DNA from: Caballeronia sp. SBC1
Lineage (GTDB): Bacteria; Pseudomonadota; Gammaproteobacteria; Burkholderiales; Burkholderiaceae
Assembly (NCBI RefSeq): GCF_011493005.1
Contig: NZ_CP049156.1
Span: forward strand, 310,001 to 374,000
DNA: 64,000 nt
Reading direction: 5' to 3'
Under the pieces are notes generated by a model. It ran no database searches. It was not told the DNA's origin and saw only the letters and a program-made list of their open reading frames with translations. Numbering within the stretch: position 1 is the stretch's first letter; each line of letters opens with the position of its first letter. A program made the translations under genes and the position numbers. This document shows, piece by piece, positions 34,889-44,314 of this stretch.

Positions 34889-36099
34889 GCGAGGCCGCGC
34901 TCGGCGATGAGTTTATCGACGACGCGCATCACAAACTCAGGGGTGATCACCGCCGTACATTGAAACGGTTGTGTCTTGTCGAAGCGGCGGGGGCACCACC
35001 CGAAATTCTGGGCATCGAACTCGGTGGTCATGTCGTTGAAGCAGCTGTTGCAGCCGTGAAAGTTGATCACGCGATACGGCGTGCGGAACTCGGTCGACGG
35101 ATGCGAAAAGCCGCTGATCATGACCACGGGCGTGCCTGCGGCCCATGCGAGCCACGATAGTCCACTTCCCAATCCGATAAAAAAATCCGCGTGATGCAAC
35201 AGGCTCATGCGTTCCTGCAGCGGGCGGTTGCCGGTGAAATCCTCGGCGCCTTCCGGCATCAGGTTCATGTAGTCGGCGTTGCCGTATTGCTTGTCGCGGT
35301 CAATGCATAGCACTCTGTAACCGAGCGTTTTCAGATGCTCGATCAGCGTCGGCCAGCCGCGCGGATTGTTCCAGTACTTGCATTGCGCGGTGGACTGAGT
35401 CGCGATGCACACATAGCGCTCGGCAATCGTGCGCGTCTTGTCCGCGATGACCACATTCGGCCGGCGTTCCTCACACGGCACGCCCAGCAGATACGCCATC
35501 ATGTCCTGCATGTTGCTCACGCGCGGATCGGTAGGCTGATGATCGCGTTCAGAGAATGGCTTTAGCAGGCCGAGGTAATACGTCGCGTAGTACGTGTCGT
35601 TCCGGCTATCGAGTTCGGCGTCTGTTGCAATATGCAAATGCGGATAACCGTCGCGATAAAGCGGCTGCAAATGCTGGCCCAGCGGCATATATAGTTCGCA
35701 CTTGTGTTGTTCGCGGAATGCATCAATGACCGGCAGCCATGCGAGCGAATCGCCCAGCGCGAGTGGTTGCATGCGCAATCGAACTTTCTGGTTTGTTGCA
35801 TCGAACGCGTGAGAGAACACGAGCCGATGGCCGTCGAATACTTCCAGCAGGAAACGCACGAAATACTTGCGCCGGCTGGTGATCACCTCGTTGGCTTCCG
35901 CGGCTTCGTCCAACAGGACATTGAACGTGTCCAGGTCGGTCATCCTGACGCGCCAGCCGTCTACAGGCACTTGCACGCGGCAGCCGTAATTGAAATCGTA
36001 GAGGATGCCTGCGGGTCCCGCGAGCACGGGGAGGCCGGGCCGAGCGAATTCGGTTTCGGTCCTGCCGCGTTGCGTGTGCCGGGTTTCGGTCTCGTTCAT
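34876..36099 (-). CDS. Autotransporter O-heptosyltransferase-like glycosyltransferase
   Basis: A 407-residue protein from the ATG of NETETRHTQRGR, with GGAGAG upstream. It resembles TibC/BAHT enzymes, which attach heptose to autotransporter passenger domains in the cytoplasm. Visible are an N-terminal jelly-roll-like domain (GPAGILYDFNYGCRVQVP), a GT-B glycosyltransferase body (GLGSGLSWLAWAAGTPVVMISGF without the later residues) and four cysteines at 350, 353, 369 and 381 (GCNSCFND, GWCPRR, FQCTA). The spacing is that of the iron-binding finger known in TibC. No autotransporter gene is adjacent, so the substrate must be encoded elsewhere. Other glycan substrates are possible. Confidence 0.8.
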   Translation of the reverse strand: MNETETRHTQRGRTETEFARPGLPVLAGPAGILYDFNYGCRVQVPVDGWRVRMTDLDTFNVLLDEAAEANEVITSRRKYFVRFLLEVFDGHRLVFSHAFDATNQKVRLRMQPLALGDSLAWLPVIDAFREQHKCELYMPLGQHLQPLYRDGYPHLHIATDAELDSRNDTYYATYYLGLLKPFSERDHQPTDPRVSNMQDMMAYLLGVPCEERRPNVVIADKTRTIAERYVCIATQSTAQCKYWNNPRGWPTLIEHLKTLGYRVLCIDRDKQYGNADYMNLMPEGAEDFTGNRPLQERMSLLHHADFFIGLGSGLSWLAWAAGTPVVMISGFSHPSTEFRTPYRVINFHGCNSCFNDMTTEFDAQNFGWCPRRFDKTQPFQCTAVITPEFVMRVVDKLIAERGLAQTF

Positions 36100-36259
36100 T
36101 CGTCTCTCCAATGGCGTCAAAAGCGTAGAGGCCAAGATAGGCTGGCCCGGTGCTTAGGAAAATTGGAGAACTCTTAAATTTGAGACGGCGGCGCGGATGG
36201 ATCTTCGCGGTGTAAGTGGATGGGGCTTTTGGCATGGTCTGCCATCGACCTTGAACAGA

Positions 36260-37021
36260 CTATTTCTGTGCGTGCGTTCCGCACACCGGGCACGTTGCCT
36301 GTCGTGCGATGCGCATCGTGTTCCATTCCATGCGCAACGAGTCGAGCATCATGAGACGGCCCTCGAGCGTCGTACCGAACCCGCCGATCACGCGTAGCGC
36401 CTCGGCCGCCTGCATGGTGCCGATGATCCCGACCGTCGGCGAGAAGACGCCCATTGTCGAGCACGCGACTTCCTCGAACGCTTCATCCGGCGGGAACACG
36501 CATGCGTAGCAAGGGGATTGCGGCGAGCGGAAGTCGAAGGTGCTGATCTGGCCGTCGAAGCGCAGCGCGGCGCCTGACACGAGCGGCACGCCGTGGGCGA
36601 AGCACGCGGCGTTGATCGCGTGGCGAGTGGCGAAGTTATCGGTGCAATCGAGTACGACGGTGGCATGTGGGACGTGGGCGTCGAGCCACGCTGCGTCGGC
36701 ACGAACTGCGGCTGTAGTGACCTTCACGCCGGGATTCAGCGCGGCGAGTGTATGGCGGGCGGAATCCACCTTCGGTTCACCAACCGATGCGCTCACGTGC
36801 AGGATCTGGCGCTGGAGATTGGTGAGATCGACGGAATCGGCATCGACCAGCGTGATCTCGCCAACGCCCGCCGCCGCCAGATACATCGCAGCCGGAGACC
36901 CGAGCCCACCCGCACCGATGATGATGGCGTGTGCATCGAGAAAGCGCTGTTGCGCTTCAATGCCGATTTCATCGACGAGGATGTGTCGGGAATAGCGGAG
37001 AAGCTGATCGTCGTTCATCAA
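36260..37021 (-). CDS. moeB: MoeB/ThiF-family sulfur-carrier adenylyltransferase
   Basis: A 253-residue E1-like enzyme. The ATP site is IIGAGGLGSPAAMYLAAAG with VDADSVDLTNLQRQ after it, and the arginine-containing and aspartate motifs DCTDNFATRHAIN follow. Zinc cysteines occur as CYAC (mid) and CPVC near the end. It adenylates the C-terminal glycine of a small sulfur carrier (MoaD or ThiS) for molybdopterin or thiazole synthesis; which one cannot be decided from sequence alone. ctpA lies upstream on the same strand, as is usual in burkholderias. Confidence 0.88.
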   Translation of the reverse strand: MMNDDQLLRYSRHILVDEIGIEAQQRFLDAHAIIIGAGGLGSPAAMYLAAAGVGEITLVDADSVDLTNLQRQILHVSASVGEPKVDSARHTLAALNPGVKVTTAAVRADAAWLDAHVPHATVVLDCTDNFATRHAINAACFAHGVPLVSGAALRFDGQISTFDFRSPQSPCYACVFPPDEAFEEVACSTMGVFSPTVGIIGTMQAAEALRVIGGFGTTLEGRLMMLDSLRMEWNTMRIARQATCPVCGTHAQK

Positions 37022-37381
37022 GCGCTCAAGTAGGCTACGACCGCAGCGCGTGACAGCATTGGGCCGGCACAGTCGCGCGGTCGCGAAGCCACTATTTTAA
37101 TCGTGTGTCGAGAGGCGTTGGCGCTTTGCTGTCGATCAGGGTTCACGTGTTGGGTGGAGTTAGCGCTTACTCCAGCTCCATAACGCGCTGCTCCGGTCCC
37201 ATGCAATCACAGGATGGTGGGGTCAGGCCGAGGGCGGAAGTGTGACGCGAGGGGGACGGGGGAGTACGACTGGCGGGGCACCTATGTTGTGCCGGAAGAC
37301 GGTAACGAAAATTCCTTGCTACTTGCTACTGAATCAGTCGGCGCAGACTTAAGCCCGCGCCGACTGAAACCGAGACAAAAC
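37022..37381. other. Intergenic region moeB-ctpA
   Basis: A 360-base gap containing one strong hairpin (37,335-37,366) just after the ctpA stop on the minus strand. I see no gene or clear promoter in the rest. Confidence 0.45.
37335..37366. terminator. Strong hairpin downstream of ctpA
   Basis: Ten-base perfect stem CAGTCGGCGC/GCGCCGACTG with a 12-base loop, 15 bases beyond the ctpA stop. No T-run follows on the minus strand, so it may be a Rho-dependent or mRNA-stabilising structure rather than a classic terminator. Confidence 0.5.
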
Positions 37382-38995
37382 TTACTGTGTAGCCGAAGCG
37401 GGTACCGGTGCAGATGCCGGCGCCGGCGTAGCGTCGGCACCCGGCACACCTGACGCAGGCGTTGCATCCGCCCCGGGTGTAGCCGGCAACGCTGGCTTGA
37501 CAACAATAGGGGCCGAAGCCGACGGAGCCGGTTTTTCCTCCGCCAGCTTCCTTTCGGAATAAGACTTCGATTCCTGCACTGGCTTGCCTTCGAGCTTGTT
37601 CAGCGCTTGCGTGAGCATGAAGTCATCGGCCGTGCCGAACTCGACAGGCTTGCGCTCGCGATCCTTACGGCGTTGCTCCGGCGTCTTCTTGTCGTTTTGC
37701 TCTTCAAGAATCCGCAGTTGCTCGAGCCGGTCCGCTTCGCGCGCCTCCTGTTCCTTCTTCTCGTTCGGGTCCTGCGTATTGGCCAAGTGGTTCGAATAAT
37801 CCACTTCGCGTGTGACGAGCGCGTCGTCCGGATCACCCTCTGCGTATTGATCGACCGGAACATCCGGGCGGATGCCCTTGTTCTGGATCGACTTGCCGCT
37901 CGGCGTGTAGTAATACGCGGTGGTCAGGCGCAACGCGGTGTCTGCAGTCATTGGCCGGACGGTCTGAACCGAGCCCTTGCCGAACGTGGTTTTGCCGACA
38001 ATCAACGCGCGATGATGATCCTGCAGCGCGCCCGCGACGATCTCGGACGCCGACGCGGAGTACGCATTGGTCAACACGACCATGGGCACCTTCTTGAAGA
38101 TTTCCGGGAGGTTCTTCAGCGGATCGGAGTCGAAGGAGGGCAGGCGATAGTTGTCGTAGGTATCGCGGAAGGTCTGCTTCGCGTCCGCGATTTGTCCATT
38201 CGTCGACACCACCACGGCGTTATCCGGCAGGAACGCACCGGCTACGCCGACCGCGCTCTGCAGCAAACCGCCGCCGTTGTTACGCAGGTCGAGCACGAGA
38301 CCCTTCAGGTCCGGCTGCTGGCGCGCGAGATCCTGCAGCTTCGCGGCGAGATCCGGCACGGTGCGTTCCTGGAAGCTCGTGATCCGGATGTAGCCGTAAC
38401 CCGGCGCCGGAACCTTCATCTTCACGCTCTGCACGCGGATGATTGCGCGCGTGACCGTGACCGGGAAGGTCCGGTCGTCGGTCTTGCGGAAGATGGTCAG
38501 CGTGACCTTCGTGCCAGGATCGCCACGCATTTGCTTGACGGCGTTATCCAGCGTCATGCCGCGTACCGGCTTGTCGTTGATGCGCGTGATCAGGTCGCCC
38601 GGACGAATGCCGGCATGAAACGCCGGCGTATCTTCAATAGGCGAAATCACCTTGATCAAGCCATCTTCCGACGAAATCTCGATACCAAGGCCCGCGAAGC
38701 GACCCTTGGTCTGCTCCTGAAGCTCTTCGTAATCGGTTTTGTCGAGGTATGACGAATGCGGATCGAGGCTCGACACCATGCCCTTGATAGCCGCGGTGAG
38801 AAGCTTTTTATCGTCGACCGGCTCGACGTATTCATGCTTGATTTGCCCGAATACTTCGGCAAACAACCGCAATTGATCGAGCGGGAGAGGCGCGGTGGCG
38901 GCTTGCTGGGCGGATGCGGAGAGTTGCAGCGTTGCAAATACGCCGGTAGCAAGGCCCGCGGCGATCAGGCCGATGTTTTTCAGGTTCTTTCGCAT
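37382..38995 (-). CDS. ctpA: Carboxy-terminal processing protease CtpA (S41 family)
   Basis: A 537-residue periplasmic serine protease. It has an N-terminal signal/anchor (IGLIAAGLATGVFATLQLSASA), a PDZ domain (about residues 85-170; GLGIEISSEDGLIKV, GIRPGDLITRI) and the S41 catalytic core with the Ser in NAYSASASEIVAGAL and the Lys in VGKTTFGKGSVQT (Ser/Lys dyad). The C-terminal 130 residues are a charged coiled segment and an Ala/Pro repeat tail. It trims C-termini of envelope proteins. It probably forms a transcription unit with moeB, 360 bases downstream on the same strand, although a hairpin separates them. Confidence 0.94.
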   Translation of the reverse strand: MRKNLKNIGLIAAGLATGVFATLQLSASAQQAATAPLPLDQLRLFAEVFGQIKHEYVEPVDDKKLLTAAIKGMVSSLDPHSSYLDKTDYEELQEQTKGRFAGLGIEISSEDGLIKVISPIEDTPAFHAGIRPGDLITRINDKPVRGMTLDNAVKQMRGDPGTKVTLTIFRKTDDRTFPVTVTRAIIRVQSVKMKVPAPGYGYIRITSFQERTVPDLAAKLQDLARQQPDLKGLVLDLRNNGGGLLQSAVGVAGAFLPDNAVVVSTNGQIADAKQTFRDTYDNYRLPSFDSDPLKNLPEIFKKVPMVVLTNAYSASASEIVAGALQDHHRALIVGKTTFGKGSVQTVRPMTADTALRLTTAYYYTPSGKSIQNKGIRPDVPVDQYAEGDPDDALVTREVDYSNHLANTQDPNEKKEQEAREADRLEQLRILEEQNDKKTPEQRRKDRERKPVEFGTADDFMLTQALNKLEGKPVQESKSYSERKLAEEKPAPSASAPIVVKPALPATPGADATPASGVPGADATPAPASAPVPASATQ

Positions 38996-39542
38996 AGAGT
39001 CTGTTGCGGTCGGAAGCGGATTAGGCTGCGTCGTGGTTGACTGGGCAGTATAACTGCAAGCCCCGGACCACGACTTAAACGCAGCTTAAAGGGCTTCGCA
39101 GGAAAATGAATGGGCGGGTTCTTTTTGTGTGCGGCGGTTTCCAAACCACTATTATCCGCCCGCAAATGTCGGGCCCAGTTTAAAGGTAATTCGCAAAGGG
39201 CGAAATCGGACGGCTTATTTTCGCGCGTTCGGACGATAAATGCTGGTGAGCCGGAGGAATCGAGAGTGCGCGCTCGCTTGGCCGGATGCCGGCCAAAACC
39301 TGGACTGTGCCGGCTGAGAGCGTGAAGTTGAGCGTTGCCACCGCGTTAAAGCCGCGCCGCGAGGCGCTCAAATCAACGGTACTGCAAGCGAACGGGCACG
39401 GCTAATCCCACTGTGCGATCCATCCGGTGAGCGCCACGAGCGACGTGTCAGCGAGGAAAACACCGGGCGCTGCGTCAAGCCAACGGTCATGAGTGCTGGA
39501 TCAGCGCACCCGCAACCGTCGGTCATTCTCGAAATAAAGCCC
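38996..39542. other. Intergenic region ctpA-gpmA
   Basis: A 547-base stretch upstream of ctpA and downstream of gpmA, both on the minus strand. It must hold the ctpA promoter. Short open frames in it have no ribosome site or recognisable character, and I see no tRNA, repeat or strong hairpin. Confidence 0.45.
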
Positions 39543-40289
39543 TTAGCCTGCCTTCCCTTGTTTCGCCACCGCCGCTTGCGCCTTGGCGATTGCCTCAGGG
39601 TCGCCGAGATAATAGTGCTTGATCGGCTTCAGGTTTTCGTCGAGTTCATACACAAGCGGCACGCCGTTCGGGACGTTCAGGCCAACGATGTCGTTGTCGG
39701 AAATACCGTCAAGATACTTGATCAGCGCACGCATGGAGTTGCCGTGAGCGGCAATCAGCACACGCTTGCCCGACTTGATGGCCGGCGCGATGGACTCGTT
39801 CCAGATGGGCATTACGCGGGCGACCGTATCCTTCAGGCATTCGGTCAACGGCAACTGCTCGCGCGGTACTTTTGCATAGCGAGGGTCGTTGAACGAGGTG
39901 CGTTCGTCCGACGGATCGAGTGCAGGCGGCGGCGTGTCGTAGCTTCTGCGCCAGATCAGCACTTGCTCGTCGCCGTACTTCTTCGCGGTCTCAGCCTTGT
40001 TCAGACCGGAGAGTGCACCATAATGCCGCTCGTTCAGCCGCCACGAATGGACGACCGGCAAGTACATTTCGTCCATCTGGTCCTGCACGTGCCAGAGCGT
40101 GCGGATCGCGCGCTTGAGCACTGACGTGTACGCCAGGTCAAAGCTGAAGCCGGCTTCCTTCAGCAGCAGGCCAGCCTGTTGGGCCTCACGGTTGCCTTGT
40201 TCTGTCAGGTCGACGTCGACCCAGCCTGTGAATCGGTTTTCCTTGTTCCACGTGGATTCGCCGTGGCGGATGAGCACTAGCTTGTACAT
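39543..40289 (-). CDS. gpmA: 2,3-bisphosphoglycerate-dependent phosphoglycerate mutase
   Basis: A 248-residue enzyme of glycolysis and gluconeogenesis that interconverts 3- and 2-phosphoglycerate. The phosphohistidine His9 is in [10 protein letters not shown], followed by [13 protein letters not shown]. The second histidine is in [16 protein letters not shown]. The length is standard for the dPGM family. It is divergently placed to the rhodanese gene, with a 200-base shared upstream region. Confidence 0.97.
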   Translation of the reverse strand: MYKLVLIRHGESTWNKENRFTGWVDVDLTEQGNREAQQAGLLLKEAGFSFDLAYTSVLKRAIRTLWHVQDQMDEMYLPVVHSWRLNERHYGALSGLNKAETAKKYGDEQVLIWRRSYDTPPPALDPSDERTSFNDPRYAKVPREQLPLTECLKDTVARVMPIWNESIAPAIKSGKRVLIAAHGNSMRALIKYLDGISDNDIVGLNVPNGVPLVYELDENLKPIKHYYLGDPEAIAKAQAAVAKQGKAG

Positions 40290-40489
40290 GATGTCCGTTG
40301 AAAGGTCGGTTAGTTAGGAAGCGGCAAAAAAGCTGGAAACTGGCATCGATTCTGTGCGGCAACGCGTTCTGGCGCAACTCGGCCGATTGGCCGAGGCCAT
40401 CGCGGAGGATGGTTATTTTATAATGGCTGGATTGTCCCGATTTTTTTCGACCTTTCATTTTTCCACACTCCCAATCCGGCGGTCCCGAC

Positions 40490-40915
40490 GTGAAGTTTTT
40501 CACCGATTACACCAACCTTGTTCTTATCGCCGTCGCCCTCATTTCTGGTGGGTTGCTGCTTTGGCCGACGATTGCCCGGCGCGGCCGCGGAAGTGTTTCC
40601 GCACCCGAGGCCATTCAGCTGATCAATCGGCGTAACGCTGCCGTGATCGACGTGCGGCCGGCCGCCGAGTATTCGAAAGGGCACCTGCCGGCGGCGCGAA
40701 ACTTCGAGATTTCGGAGCTTCAAGCAAAAATTGGCCAGATCGCGAAGAATAAGAGCAATCCGGTCTTGCTCGTGTGTCAGACCGGCCAACAGTCCCAGAA
40801 GGCGAGCCAGATCGTGAGCGCCGCCGGCTATGCCGAAGTCCACGTATTGCAGGGCGGACTGGATGCCTGGCAAAAAGCCGGCATGCCGGTCGTGAAACAA
40901 GGAGCGGTAAAGTGA
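40490..40915 (+). CDS. Rhodanese-like domain protein, membrane anchored
   Basis: A 141-residue protein. Residues 8-27 form one transmembrane helix (NLVLIAVALISGGLLLWP), followed by a rhodanese domain with DVRPAAEYSKGHLPAARN and the active-site loop CQTGQQS, whose Cys96 carries persulfide or binds substrate. The stop overlaps the GTG start of grxC, so the two are translationally coupled. In beta-proteobacteria this rhodanese-grxC-secB order is conserved, which suggests a thiol-redox or envelope role. The substrate is unknown. Confidence 0.88.
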   Translation: MKFFTDYTNLVLIAVALISGGLLLWPTIARRGRGSVSAPEAIQLINRRNAAVIDVRPAAEYSKGHLPAARNFEISELQAKIGQIAKNKSNPVLLVCQTGQQSQKASQIVSAAGYAEVHVLQGGLDAWQKAGMPVVKQGAVK

Positions 40916-41172
40916 ATAAAGTGATCATGTACAGCACGCAGGTGTGCCCGTATTGCCAGATGGCCGAACGTCTACTAAAGTCGCGCGGCGTGGAAAACGT
41001 CGAGAAGGTGCTGATCGACCGTGATCCGGCGCGGCGTGAAGAAATGATGACGCGTACGGGGCGCCGTACGGTGCCGCAAGTGTTCATCGGCGAGACGCAT
41101 GTTGGCGGTTACGACGATCTGTCCGCGCTCGATCGCAAAGGCGGCCTGGTGCCGCTGCTCGAGGCCGCCTGA
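40912..41172 (+). CDS. grxC: Glutaredoxin 3
   Basis: An 86-residue glutaredoxin. The redox centre is C12-P-Y-C15 in STQVCPYCQMAE, and the glutathione-binding TVPQVFIGETHVGGYDDL follows. It starts at GTG within the rhodanese stop (GTGA). It reduces disulfides with glutathione, which is made by the gshA/gshB products encoded in the same window. secB lies 134 bases downstream. Confidence 0.95.
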   Translation: MNKVIMYSTQVCPYCQMAERLLKSRGVENVEKVLIDRDPARREEMMTRTGRRTVPQVFIGETHVGGYDDLSALDRKGGLVPLLEAA

Positions 41173-41189
41173 ATACACGTTGCGGACGG

Positions 41190-41212
41190 TCGGGCCGGGC
41201 GCGTCGGCCCGA
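41190..41212 (+). terminator. Weak hairpin after grxC
   Basis: Stem TCGGGCC/GGCCCGA with a nine-base loop and no T-run. It may reduce read-through into secB. Confidence 0.35.
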
Positions 41213-41306
41213 GTGCGTTCGCAGCACAATTAAGCAGCCCGCTGCTTTTAGCCGGAAAAACCGGAAAAGCCACAGGCAGCACATTAAATAATCAAGGGAA
41301 ACAACC

Positions 41307-41780
41307 ATGTCTGACGACAACAACCAACCGTTCTTCAACATCCAGCGCATCTACTTGAAGGACATGTCGCTCGAGCAGCCCAATTCGCCGGGCATCTTCC
41401 TCGAGCAGGAAATGCCGTCGGTGGAAGTGGAAGTGGACGTGAAGGCCGAGCGCCTGGCGGAGAGCGTGTTCGAAGTGCTGGTAACGGGCACCGTGACCGC
41501 GAAGGTGGCTGACAAGGTCGCGTTCCTGATCGAAGCCAAGCAAGCCGGTATTTTCGATATCCGCAACATTCCCGCTGATCAAATCGATCCGCTGGTCGGC
41601 ATTGCGTGCCCGACCATCCTGTTCCCGTACCTGCGCTCGAACATTGCCGACGCCATCACCCGCGCCGGTTTCCCGCCGATCCACCTCGCCGAGATCAATT
41701 TCCAGGCGCTGTACGAACAACGTATTTCGCAGTTGTCGGCAGCCCAGGAAGGCGTGGCCAACGGCGCGACGCTGAACTAA
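41307..41780 (+). CDS. secB: Protein-export chaperone SecB
   Basis: A 157-residue cytosolic chaperone that holds preproteins unfolded and delivers them to SecA. Family features are [19 protein letters not shown], the PSVEVEVDV strand and the conserved [24 protein letters not shown]. The length is normal. gpsA starts 24 bases after its stop, the same order as in E. coli (grxC-secB-gpsA). Confidence 0.97.
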   Translation: MSDDNNQPFFNIQRIYLKDMSLEQPNSPGIFLEQEMPSVEVEVDVKAERLAESVFEVLVTGTVTAKVADKVAFLIEAKQAGIFDIRNIPADQIDPLVGIACPTILFPYLRSNIADAITRAGFPPIHLAEINFQALYEQRISQLSAAQEGVANGATLN

Positions 41781-41804
41781 ATCCCGCATATTCCGGAGCC
41801 GGGC

Positions 41805-42803
41805 ATGCAAGTAGCCGTTCTCGGCGCCGGTGCGTGGGGCACCGCACTGGCTGGCCATCTGGCCACTCGCCACTCTACGGTGCTCTGGGCGCGCGATCGC
41901 GCGCTCATCGAGTCACTGTCCCAAACGCACGAAAACGAGCGCTATTTGCGCGGCATAACGCTGCCCGCAGCGCTTCAGTACGACCCTGATCTCGCTTCGG
42001 CCCTGGCCCACGGCGCAGCCGAAGATGCTCTGTGCGTGGTTGCAGCACCGGTCGCGGGTTTGCGCGCGTTATGCCGCAACATGCGCGAACAGGGTATTGT
42101 TCCGGCGCATATCGTCTGGTTGTGCAAAGGCTTCGAAGCTGACACGCAATGTCTGCCGAACGAGGTGGTAGCGGCCGAATTGCCGCAGCACGCGAGCAAC
42201 GGCACGCTTTCCGGGCCGAGCTTCGCGCGCGAAGTCGGGCTGGGTTTGCCGGTGGCGCTGACAATCGCGAGCACGTCGACAACCCTTGGTGAGCGGACCG
42301 TTGCCGCGTTTCACCACGGCGCCATGCGCATTTATACGGGCGACGACGTAATTGGCGTGGAAGTGGGCGGCGCGGTAAAGAACGTGCTGGCCATTGCAAC
42401 CGGCATTGCCGACGGCCTTGGCCTGGGCCTGAACGCCCGGGCCGCGTTGATTACGCGCGGACTGGCCGAGATGTCACGCCTCGGCGTGGCTTTAGGCGGC
42501 CGTGCGGAAACCTTCACGGGCCTGACCGGGCTCGGCGACCTGATTCTCACCGCTACGGGCGATTTGTCGCGTAATCGCACGGTCGGCATGCAGTTGGCAA
42601 CAGGCCGTTCGCTCACCGACATTCTCGCGGCCCTCGGCCATGTGGCCGAGGGCGTGCGATGCGCGCGTGCCGTGCTGGCGCTGGCGGAGTCTCACGGCAT
42701 AGAAATGCCGATCACGCACGCGGTGTGTCACGTCTTATTCGAAAACGTGGCCCCGCGTGACGCGGTTCACGCGCTGTTGAGCCGTGACGCAAAAGCGGAG
42801 TGA
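41805..42803 (+). CDS. gpsA: Glycerol-3-phosphate dehydrogenase [NAD(P)+]
   Basis: A 332-residue enzyme making sn-glycerol 3-phosphate from dihydroxyacetone phosphate for phospholipid synthesis. The Rossmann motif is [16 protein letters not shown] at the N-terminus. [15 protein letters not shown] and the catalytic lysine segment [22 protein letters not shown] (given here in parts: [13 protein letters not shown]) follow. It closes the rhodanese-grxC-secB-gpsA cluster. Confidence 0.97.
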   Translation: MQVAVLGAGAWGTALAGHLATRHSTVLWARDRALIESLSQTHENERYLRGITLPAALQYDPDLASALAHGAAEDALCVVAAPVAGLRALCRNMREQGIVPAHIVWLCKGFEADTQCLPNEVVAAELPQHASNGTLSGPSFAREVGLGLPVALTIASTSTTLGERTVAAFHHGAMRIYTGDDVIGVEVGGAVKNVLAIATGIADGLGLGLNARAALITRGLAEMSRLGVALGGRAETFTGLTGLGDLILTATGDLSRNRTVGMQLATGRSLTDILAALGHVAEGVRCARAVLALAESHGIEMPITHAVCHVLFENVAPRDAVHALLSRDAKAE

Positions 42804-42845
42804 CGTTCTCCGGCGCGCGAAGACGGCACGAATGCGGCGCCAAGA

Positions 42846-43316
42846 CTATTCACCGCCCTCGAACCCTGTCTGACGCCATGCTTCGAACGTCACGATCGCC
42901 ACCGTATTCGATAAATTTAAACTCCTGTTCCCCGGTCGCATAGGCAAGCGCACGCGCCGGTCATTCGTGAACTGCGTGAGCACTGCATCCGACAGACCTC
43001 GGGTTTCGGCACCGAAGACAAACCAATCGCCTGCCTGGAATGTATGCCCGAAAAATGGCGTTGAGCCGCGCGTGGTGAACGCAAACATGCGACTCACGTC
43101 GGGCGCTTCCGTTTTGAGGAACGCTTCCCAGTTCGCATGCACATGCATCTGCGCGTACTCGTGGTAATCCAGACCGGCGCGGCGCATCTTGGCGTTGTCG
43201 AGGGGGAAACCGAGCGGTTCGATCAAATGCAGGCGGGCGCCGGTATTGGCGCACAGCCGGATCACGTTGCCGGTATTCGGCGGAATTTCAGGTTCGACCA
43301 GTACGACATTGAACAT
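42846..43316 (-). CDS. trmL: tRNA (cytidine/uridine-2'-O-)-methyltransferase TrmL
   Basis: A 156-residue SPOUT methyltransferase that methylates the wobble ribose of tRNA-Leu. Visible motifs are VEPEIPPNTGNVIRLCANTG, FGAETRGLSDAVL and the knot-forming PMRPGNRSLNLSNTVAI. The gene is convergent with gpsA and lies 19 bases downstream of comF on the same strand, so they probably share a transcript. Confidence 0.94.
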   Translation of the reverse strand: MFNVVLVEPEIPPNTGNVIRLCANTGARLHLIEPLGFPLDNAKMRRAGLDYHEYAQMHVHANWEAFLKTEAPDVSRMFAFTTRGSTPFFGHTFQAGDWFVFGAETRGLSDAVLTQFTNDRRVRLPMRPGNRSLNLSNTVAIVTFEAWRQTGFEGGE

Positions 43317-43335
43317 TAGCGATAACTCGTGAAAA

Positions 43336-44175
43336 TTAGTCTTGCGGCGTGCGCAGCGCGACGAAGTTGGTGACGCGCCGCGCGCCAGCGGCTTTCAGCG
43401 CAAAGGCCAGCGCGTCGAGCGTGGCGCCGGAGGTCATGACGTCGTCGACGATTCCCACGTGCTGGCCGCGAATCTCTCGCAGCACCGTGAACGCATTGCC
43501 GACGTTTCTGCGCCGCGTATCAAGATCGAGCTTTGCTTGCGGTGCCGTGTCTCTAATACGCTCGATCAGCGTTGCGTCAGCCCGCGAGCCGAGCCGGCGC
43601 GCAAGCGGATTCCCGATCGACCACGCCTGGTTGTAACCGCGCGTCCTCAAGCGCCGTGGCGAGAGCGGCACCGGCGCGACGACATCCGGTGCTGCTGCGT
43701 CAGTGCTCTCAAATGCGGCCTGCAACTGGCGCGCAAACTCGTCGGCCGTTGCCAGCCGCGCGTGGAACTTGAGATCGAGCGCGAGTGTATCGAGTGGCGC
43801 GTGATAATCGGCCAGCGCGATGGTCGCGTCAAAATGCGGGGGCTCCGCAATACACCGCCTGCAAGGCAAATGCGCACCACTCGCTCCACGCTTAGCGCCA
43901 GTGGATGCGGCCGACGCCGCAGCAAGCACCGGCACGGGCAAAGCACAAATCGGGCACCGTGTGCGCGTCTGGTTCCAATACTGTTCATCGCAGCCGGCAC
44001 ACAACACTTTCTGCGACAAATTGCCACACAATGCGCACTGACTGGGCAACGCGATGTCGCGCATCTGGCCAAGCCGCCGCAGCGCCGTGGCAGAAGCCGC
44101 GCGTAGCGAGCCTGGACCGCACGATACGACACCAAACCGTAGCTTCATACGTTCGATCCAAAGAATGCGTGGCAT
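43336..44175 (-). CDS. comF: ComF-family phosphoribosyltransferase-like protein
   Basis: About 279 residues. The N-terminal zinc-ribbon region has CALCGN, CAGC, CPIC and CRRC cysteine pairs, and the C-terminal phosphoribosyltransferase fold ends in VGIVDDVMTSGATLDALA. ComF proteins support DNA uptake in natural transformation. I chose the ATG at 44,175 because GGGTGG precedes it; starts at 44,148 or 44,064 are also possible. Note that comM, another transformation gene, is broken elsewhere in this window. Confidence 0.88.
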   Translation of the reverse strand: MPRILWIERMKLRFGVVSCGPGSLRAASATALRRLGQMRDIALPSQCALCGNLSQKVLCAGCDEQYWNQTRTRCPICALPVPVLAAASAASTGAKRGASGAHLPCRRCIAEPPHFDATIALADYHAPLDTLALDLKFHARLATADEFARQLQAAFESTDAAAPDVVAPVPLSPRRLRTRGYNQAWSIGNPLARRLGSRADATLIERIRDTAPQAKLDLDTRRRNVGNAFTVLREIRGQHVGIVDDVMTSGATLDALAFALKAAGARRVTNFVALRTPQD

Positions 44176-44314
44176 CGTAAAAATCCACCCTGAGTGAGCG
44201 GACGAAGCGGACGACCGCGCAGAAGAACCGGCGGGAACCGTTGCGCTGCCTGGTTTGGCTGAACGTTTCAGGAATCGACCGAGTATACTTCGCACTCTTA
44301 GAAAGTAGGTTGTC

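Noticed and set aside
37335..37366. Hairpin as a classic Rho-independent terminator of ctpA
   Set aside because: The stem is strong, but no T-run follows on the minus strand, so it is listed only with moderate confidence.
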